A stretch of DNA of 9,554 bases from an uncultured Bacillota bacterium (GTDB lineage Bacteria; Bacillota; Clostridia; Peptostreptococcales; Anaerovoracaceae). Each line of letters starts with the position of its first letter. Position 1 is the first letter of the stretch. This document shows, piece by piece, positions 6,597 to 9,554 of this stretch. The stretch is from the NCBI GenBank assembly GCA_947302945.1, contig CAMYWZ010000024.1:1-9554 (forward strand), in the 5' to 3' direction. A model generated the notes under the pieces. It did no database searches, was not told the DNA's origin, and saw only the letters and a program-made list of their open reading frames with translations. A program made the translations under genes and the position numbers.

Positions 6597-7781
6597 TTAT
6601 ACGCACAGGAAGACTTCGCGGGCGAAGTCCCAGACTTCGTCTTCCGAGGCGAAGCATGCCAGGAACATGTAGTCTGCCATTGCACCCGAAAGGGCTTCGG
6701 GCACCGGTCCTTCTTCCTTTATGAATGCCGCGTACTTCGTCCTGACCTCGTCCGCGGAAAGCGCGAAGCTGCGTCCGCTGCGCCTTGAGGCGAACACGCA
6801 AAACTGCCTGTCCGCGCAGGGCTTTTCGGTCTTTCCGAAGGCCACCATGTCGGCCCATATCTTGTACACGTCCGTTCCTGACGCGTAGTTCATCATGTCC
6901 GGCGACACCCCGCCGCTCGGGCGCAGATTGACCTCCAGGCCCACTACCTGCCCCTTCTTTCCGAGGTACTGGTCCTCGGTGAGGCGGAAGAACTCAAAGT
7001 GCACGAAGCGGCTCTTCACATCGAAAGCCTTCAGCGCCGCCCTTCCGGCCTGCCTTATGTCGTCGGGAACTGCCGCCCTGATATAGAACATGGAATTGTC
7101 GCTGTTGTTGACGACGTCCATTATGCTTTCCGGCGTGACGTTTCCGGTCTCAAACATGGGCTCGCCGTCCGGCCCGATGACCGCGTCATAGGACTCCACC
7201 CGGGCTCTTACGAATTCCTCCATGGTGTAGTCTCCTGAAAGCCCCTCAGCAAAGAATGCATCCAGATCCTTTTCGCTCTCCAGCCTGTAAGTGTGCGAGG
7301 CGCCGACCCCGTTGTCGGGTTTTACGATCACCGGCCAGCCGACCTTCTTTATGAACCTTTTGCAGCCTTCCTTCGTATCGACCATGTGGAAGCGCGCCGC
7401 AGGTATCCCGGCCTTTTTATAGTACTTCTTCATGCCGGACTTGTAGCGCAGCCTTGCCATGTCCGAAGGCTTAAGCCCGGGGATGTTGAACTCTTCGCGG
7501 AGCTTCGCGTCCTGCTCCAGCCAGTACTCGTTGTTGCTCTCAAGACCGTCTATCTTGCCGTATCTGAACGCGAAATAAGCAACGGCCCTGTACATCTGAC
7601 CAAAGTCCTCAAGGGTAGAGACCTTGTAATACTCGGTGAGCGAATCCCTCTGCTCCTGCGTCAGGTCGTAATAAGGCGCGTCCCCTATTCCAAGGACGTT
7701 TACGCCGTTGTTTCTGAGTTCCCGGCAGAAATGCCAGTAGTTTGCGGGAAAGTTGGGAGATATGAATATGAAGTTCTTCAT
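6597..7781 (-). CDS. ATP-grasp carboxylate ligase, substrate unknown
   Basis: A 394-residue cytoplasmic enzyme of the ATP-grasp superfamily, which activates a carboxylate as an acyl-phosphate and joins it to an amine, thiol or similar acceptor. The pre-ATP-grasp domain begins FIFISPNFPANYWHF (residues 4-18) and continues to GIGDAPYYD (31-39). ATP-binding features follow: VIVKPDNGVGAS (151-162, with K154), MEEFV (187-191), HFEFFR (261-266) and LEVNLRPSGG (282-291), where E283 and N285 are the likely Mg ligands. No acceptor-specific domain is recognisable. The layout resembles the carbamoyl-phosphate-synthase-like/D-Ala-D-Ala-ligase-like group rather than purine or biotin enzymes. GGAGG (7786-7790) is 4 nt before the ATG, and the start overlaps the esterase B stop as ATGA, so the two are probably co-translated. 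The product might be an amide- or ester-linked small molecule acted on by the adjacent hydrolases. That is inference. Confidence 0.85.
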   Translation of the reverse strand: MKNFIFISPNFPANYWHFCRELRNNGVNVLGIGDAPYYDLTQEQRDSLTEYYKVSTLEDFGQMYRAVAYFAFRYGKIDGLESNNEYWLEQDAKLREEFNIPGLKPSDMARLRYKSGMKKYYKKAGIPAARFHMVDTKEGCKRFIKKVGWPVIVKPDNGVGASHTYRLESEKDLDAFFAEGLSGDYTMEEFVRARVESYDAVIGPDGEPMFETGNVTPESIMDVVNNSDNSMFYIRAAVPDDIRQAGRAALKAFDVKSRFVHFEFFRLTEDQYLGKKGQVVGLEVNLRPSGGVSPDMMNYASGTDVYKIWADMVAFGKTEKPCADRQFCVFASRRSGRSFALSADEVRTKYAAFIKEEGPVPEALSGAMADYMFLACFASEDEVWDFAREVFLCV

Positions 7782-8542
7782 TTTTCCTCCAATCCAAGCA
7801 GGTACGGCAGGAAATACGCTGCCTGCTTATGCCACCAGGGCCAGTCGTGGTTAACGTCGAAGCCCCAGTAGTCGAACCATATGTTGATGCCCTTGTCCCT
7901 GCATATCCTTTCAAGGTTGCGGGTGCTGTCCGGGATCTCCCACGCGCCCTGCCCCACGCAGACTATGACGCGGTTCCTGTTGTAGCGCCCGATGAAGGGG
8001 TGATCGTTTGGCATGCCGCCCAGGTAATCCTCGGGAGAATTCCTGTAGACGACCTCGTCCGTGTAGCTTCCCATGTAGAAAGACGAGCTGTAGATGCCGC
8101 TCAGGGCCAGGCATCCGTCGAAAAGGTCCGGAAAGCGCAGGAAAAGGTTGAGGGCGTGCGTTGCCCCCAGGGAGCAGCCGAAGGTGATGATCCCGGGAAA
8201 GCCTTCCCAGCCGTTCCTTTCGTTTGCGATCTGCCTGATGAAGGGCACGGCGTCCCTGGTGATGTAGTTTATCCACTGCTCGTGGCGCCTGATACGGTAG
8301 TAAGGGTCCCCGCCGGCGTCCGACCAGGTCTCTTTATCGAGAGTGTCTATGGCGAAGACCATGCACTCGCCCCTGTCTATGAAGGGGCCGAAGGTGCCGG
8401 TCATGCCGAAGTTTTCAAAATCGAAGAAGCGGCCGTCCTGGCAGGGAATGAATAGCACAGGCCTTCCGGCGTGCCCGTAGACCTTGATCTCCATGTCCCT
8501 TCCGAGCTGGCTGCTGTAGTTTTTATAGTATTCGGTATTCAT
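7778..8542 (-). CDS. Alpha/beta-hydrolase esterase B (Fes/esterase D-like)
   Basis: A 254-residue serine hydrolase of the putative esterase (PF00756-like) type. The nucleophile elbow is GCSLGA with S124. A GxxE acid is at 199-202 (GAWE) and the histidine is H232 in NHDWPWW, giving a Ser/Glu/His triad. The N-terminus (MNTEYYKNYSSQLGRDMEIKV) has no signal peptide, so it should act in the cytoplasm. That segment looks family-typical, which supports the ATG at 8540-8542 even though no good Shine-Dalgarno precedes it. The start lies 29 bp after the esterase A stop, so re-initiation is likely. A later ATG (8492-8494) with GGAAGG before it would remove conserved residues. It shares the G-x-S-x-G, GxxE and H-x4-W pattern with esterase A but is otherwise quite different. 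The true substrate is unknown: siderophore, feruloyl, S-formylglutathione and peptide esterases all occur in this fold. Confidence 0.85.
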   Translation of the reverse strand: MNTEYYKNYSSQLGRDMEIKVYGHAGRPVLFIPCQDGRFFDFENFGMTGTFGPFIDRGECMVFAIDTLDKETWSDAGGDPYYRIRRHEQWINYITRDAVPFIRQIANERNGWEGFPGIITFGCSLGATHALNLFLRFPDLFDGCLALSGIYSSSFYMGSYTDEVVYRNSPEDYLGGMPNDHPFIGRYNRNRVIVCVGQGAWEIPDSTRNLERICRDKGINIWFDYWGFDVNHDWPWWHKQAAYFLPYLLGLEEK

Positions 8543-8571
8543 GATCAGGTTGAAAAAGCTTTGGCGACGGC

Positions 8572-9339
8572 CTATGACAGGCCGTAAAACAGCGAGTCCA
8601 TGATGAATGGAAGCTGCTTCTCCCAGGAAGCCTCGTTGTGCTTTCCTTTGGGAACGACGCGGCTTTCCACGAGAACTCCTTTATTGATGAGAGCCGCAGT
8701 GACTTCAGAGTACAGTTTGCGGTCGGCAGCGTCCATCTCTTTCTCGCCCATGTCCATGTAAAGGTGGGTCTTGCTTATCCTGGCGCCGCCGATGAGGCCG
8801 AAGACTTTGTCCTGAGAGAACCAGCAGGCCGGTGAAAGCGCTGCACCGCGCGAGAAGAATTTGTTGTAGCGCATCAGCGCGTAGATGGTCATGAGGCCGC
8901 CCATCGAGCTTCCGCCTATGAAGGTGTGCAGGCGGTCCGGTTTGGTCGGGTAGTTCGCGTCCACGTAGGGCTTGAATTCGCCCGTGAGCCAGTCCATGGT
9001 GATCTTTCCGCGGGCTTTTATCTTCCCCCAGGGCTTTGCCTCAAAGGAGAAAGGCGTGTACTCCGAGAGCCTGCCGCCGAACTCGCTGTCCTCGGGGAAG
9101 CTGTTGCATTCCGCGGCTGCGACTATCAGGGGCACCTCGTTTTCCTCAAGGAACTCTAAAAGCCCCCAGCTTTTGCCGTAGGTGGCGTCCTCGTCGTAGA
9201 ACAGGTTGTGGCCGTCGAACATGTAAAGTACCGGATAGCGGTCCACGCCTTCCCTGCAGAAGTCCGGCACGTAAACATACGCTCTCCTCTCCCACTCGCC
9301 CGTAAGCTGCGGTATCTTTATCATCCACTTATCTACCAT
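8572..9339 (-). CDS. Alpha/beta-hydrolase esterase A (enterochelin esterase-like)
   Basis: A 255-residue serine hydrolase, first gene of the leftward operon. The N-terminal RRAYVYVP and PVLYMFDGHNLFYDE (36-50) followed by GKSWG match the VLYmxDGqNLFd...sWg signature of the Fes/IroE/esterase D group. The nucleophile elbow is GGSSMGG with S145. The acid is probably E201 (MGEKE) and the histidine is H234 in GKHNEASW, with W239 five residues on. There is no signal peptide, so it is cytoplasmic. GGAGG at 9346-9350 lies 6 nt before the ATG at 9337-9339. The inverted REP-like repeat lies 20 bp upstream, between this gene and any promoter further out. Hydrolysis of an ester or amide in a small metabolite is expected. 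Siderophore hydrolysis is one possibility, but no siderophore synthesis or iron-uptake gene is in view. Confidence 0.86.
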   Translation of the reverse strand: MVDKWMIKIPQLTGEWERRAYVYVPDFCREGVDRYPVLYMFDGHNLFYDEDATYGKSWGLLEFLEENEVPLIVAAAECNSFPEDSEFGGRLSEYTPFSFEAKPWGKIKARGKITMDWLTGEFKPYVDANYPTKPDRLHTFIGGSSMGGLMTIYALMRYNKFFSRGAALSPACWFSQDKVFGLIGGARISKTHLYMDMGEKEMDAADRKLYSEVTAALINKGVLVESRVVPKGKHNEASWEKQLPFIMDSLFYGLS

Positions 9340-9358
9340 TTTCCCCCTCCAGTATCCC

Positions 9359-9390
9359 GCACCAACAGGGACGGTTCTCTTGGTGCCAAA
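9359..9390 (-). repeat. REP-like repeat unit, inverted copy
   Basis: Single copy of the same unit as at 65-123, on the opposite strand. It matches 62-86 over 25 bp without a mismatch. It can fold through GCACCAA at 9359-9365 and TTGGTGC at 9380-9386. Read in the direction of esterase A, its orientation is the same as that of the dtd-side copies relative to dtd. It would lie in the 5' leader of the esterase operon if transcription starts further upstream. Confidence 0.85.
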
Positions 9391-9554
9391 ACTCAGCCGC
9401 CAGCGTTATGGTATTGTTCACGCCGTCGGGGCCGATCGATGCTCCAGGTTCAGGTTCCGCACGGGTCCTGCCATCAAGGCATCCATCCACTGGCTTTCAC
9501 TTAGGCGAAAGCCAGCGGTCCCCCTTAATGTCACCCGAGTCAGGGAAGCGGCTT
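9391..9554. other. Right edge, no complete gene; possible gene tail
   Basis: No complete gene is visible. On the minus strand a frame entering from the edge reads SRFPDSGDIKGDRWLSPK and stops at a TGA (9497-9499), which could be the last 18 codons of a leftward gene. The same frame then stays open through the repeat into esterase A. I do not recognise either stretch. I see no convincing promoter for the esterase operon here: candidates with CATAAC- or GATACT-like -10 boxes lack a -35 or sit too close to the start codon. Confidence 0.3.
9490..9515. other. Perfect 9-bp-stem hairpin
   Basis: CTGGCTTTC (9490-9498) and GAAAGCCAG (9507-9515) pair perfectly around an 8-nt loop. Two more G-C pairs (9487-9488 with 9517-9518) extend the stem past an A-C mismatch. 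It straddles the putative TGA of the gene tail entering from the right edge. There is no T-tract on either side, so it is not a classic intrinsic terminator, though it could still act as a 3'-end processing or stabilising stem. Confidence 0.5.

Noticed and set aside
7293..8455. Plus-strand open frames opposite the ATP-grasp and esterase B genes.
   Set aside because: They are shadows of strongly supported minus-strand genes with conserved catalytic motifs.
9340..9365. GATACT preceded by TGCGG as an extended -10 promoter directly before esterase A.
   Set aside because: The start of transcription would fall on or after the Shine-Dalgarno sequence, leaving almost no leader.
62..9390. Inverted repeats at both ends as the terminal repeats of a 9.3-kb composite transposon.
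   Set aside because: No transposase or recombinase lies between them, the enclosed genes include housekeeping dtd and addB, one side is a tandem pair, and no target-site duplication is evident.
9490..9515. Hairpin as an intrinsic terminator or a selenocysteine insertion element.
   Set aside because: No T-tract follows on either strand, and the TGA lies within the stem-loop rather than just before it. No selenoprotein family is recognisable.

Overview
The window looks like chromosomal DNA of a moderately GC-rich Bacillota (Clostridia-type) bacterium, possibly gut-associated. The evidence is an AddB/RexB-type nuclease subunit with iron-sulfur cysteines, a MepA-like MATE transporter, strong GGAGG-type ribosome binding sites, an extended -10 promoter, and short repeats of a kind I associate with Clostridia. 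There are no rRNA or tRNA genes, no CRISPR array, no phage genes and no complete transposase.

Layout: two convergent transcription units fill the window. The rightward unit (168-1965) carries dtd (D-aminoacyl-tRNA deacylase) and a GT4 glycosyltransferase, behind a TGTGG-TATAAT promoter. The leftward unit (9339 down to 1946) carries, in order of transcription, esterase A, esterase B, an ATP-grasp ligase, a MATE transporter and addB. It is tightly packed: ATGA overlaps join esterase B to the ATP-grasp gene and the transporter to addB, and the other gaps are 29 and 42 bp. The two units collide tail to tail with a 20-bp overlap that is itself a near-perfect palindrome, so both proteins end in IDTY plus one residue.

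Working together: the first four leftward genes form the most coherent and least characterised group. Two cytoplasmic serine hydrolases of the enterochelin-esterase-like type share a Ser/Glu/His layout. They sit with a ligase that would join a carboxylate to an amine or similar acceptor, and with a multidrug-type exporter. This suggests making, trimming and exporting (or detoxifying) a small amide- or ester-containing molecule. The substrate cannot be read from the sequence. addB looks like a recombination-repair gene carried at the end of the operon. As given it has a single-base frameshift that removes three of the four iron-sulfur cysteines. No addA lies in the window.

Edges: a 29-30 bp unit with the core GGCACCAAGAGAACCGTCCC occurs twice in tandem just before the dtd promoter. 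It occurs once, inverted, just before esterase A, and a decayed copy may precede the glycosyltransferase. All copies have the same orientation relative to the gene they precede. The last 160 bp (9391-9554) hold a perfect 9-bp-stem hairpin and possibly the tail of another leftward gene.
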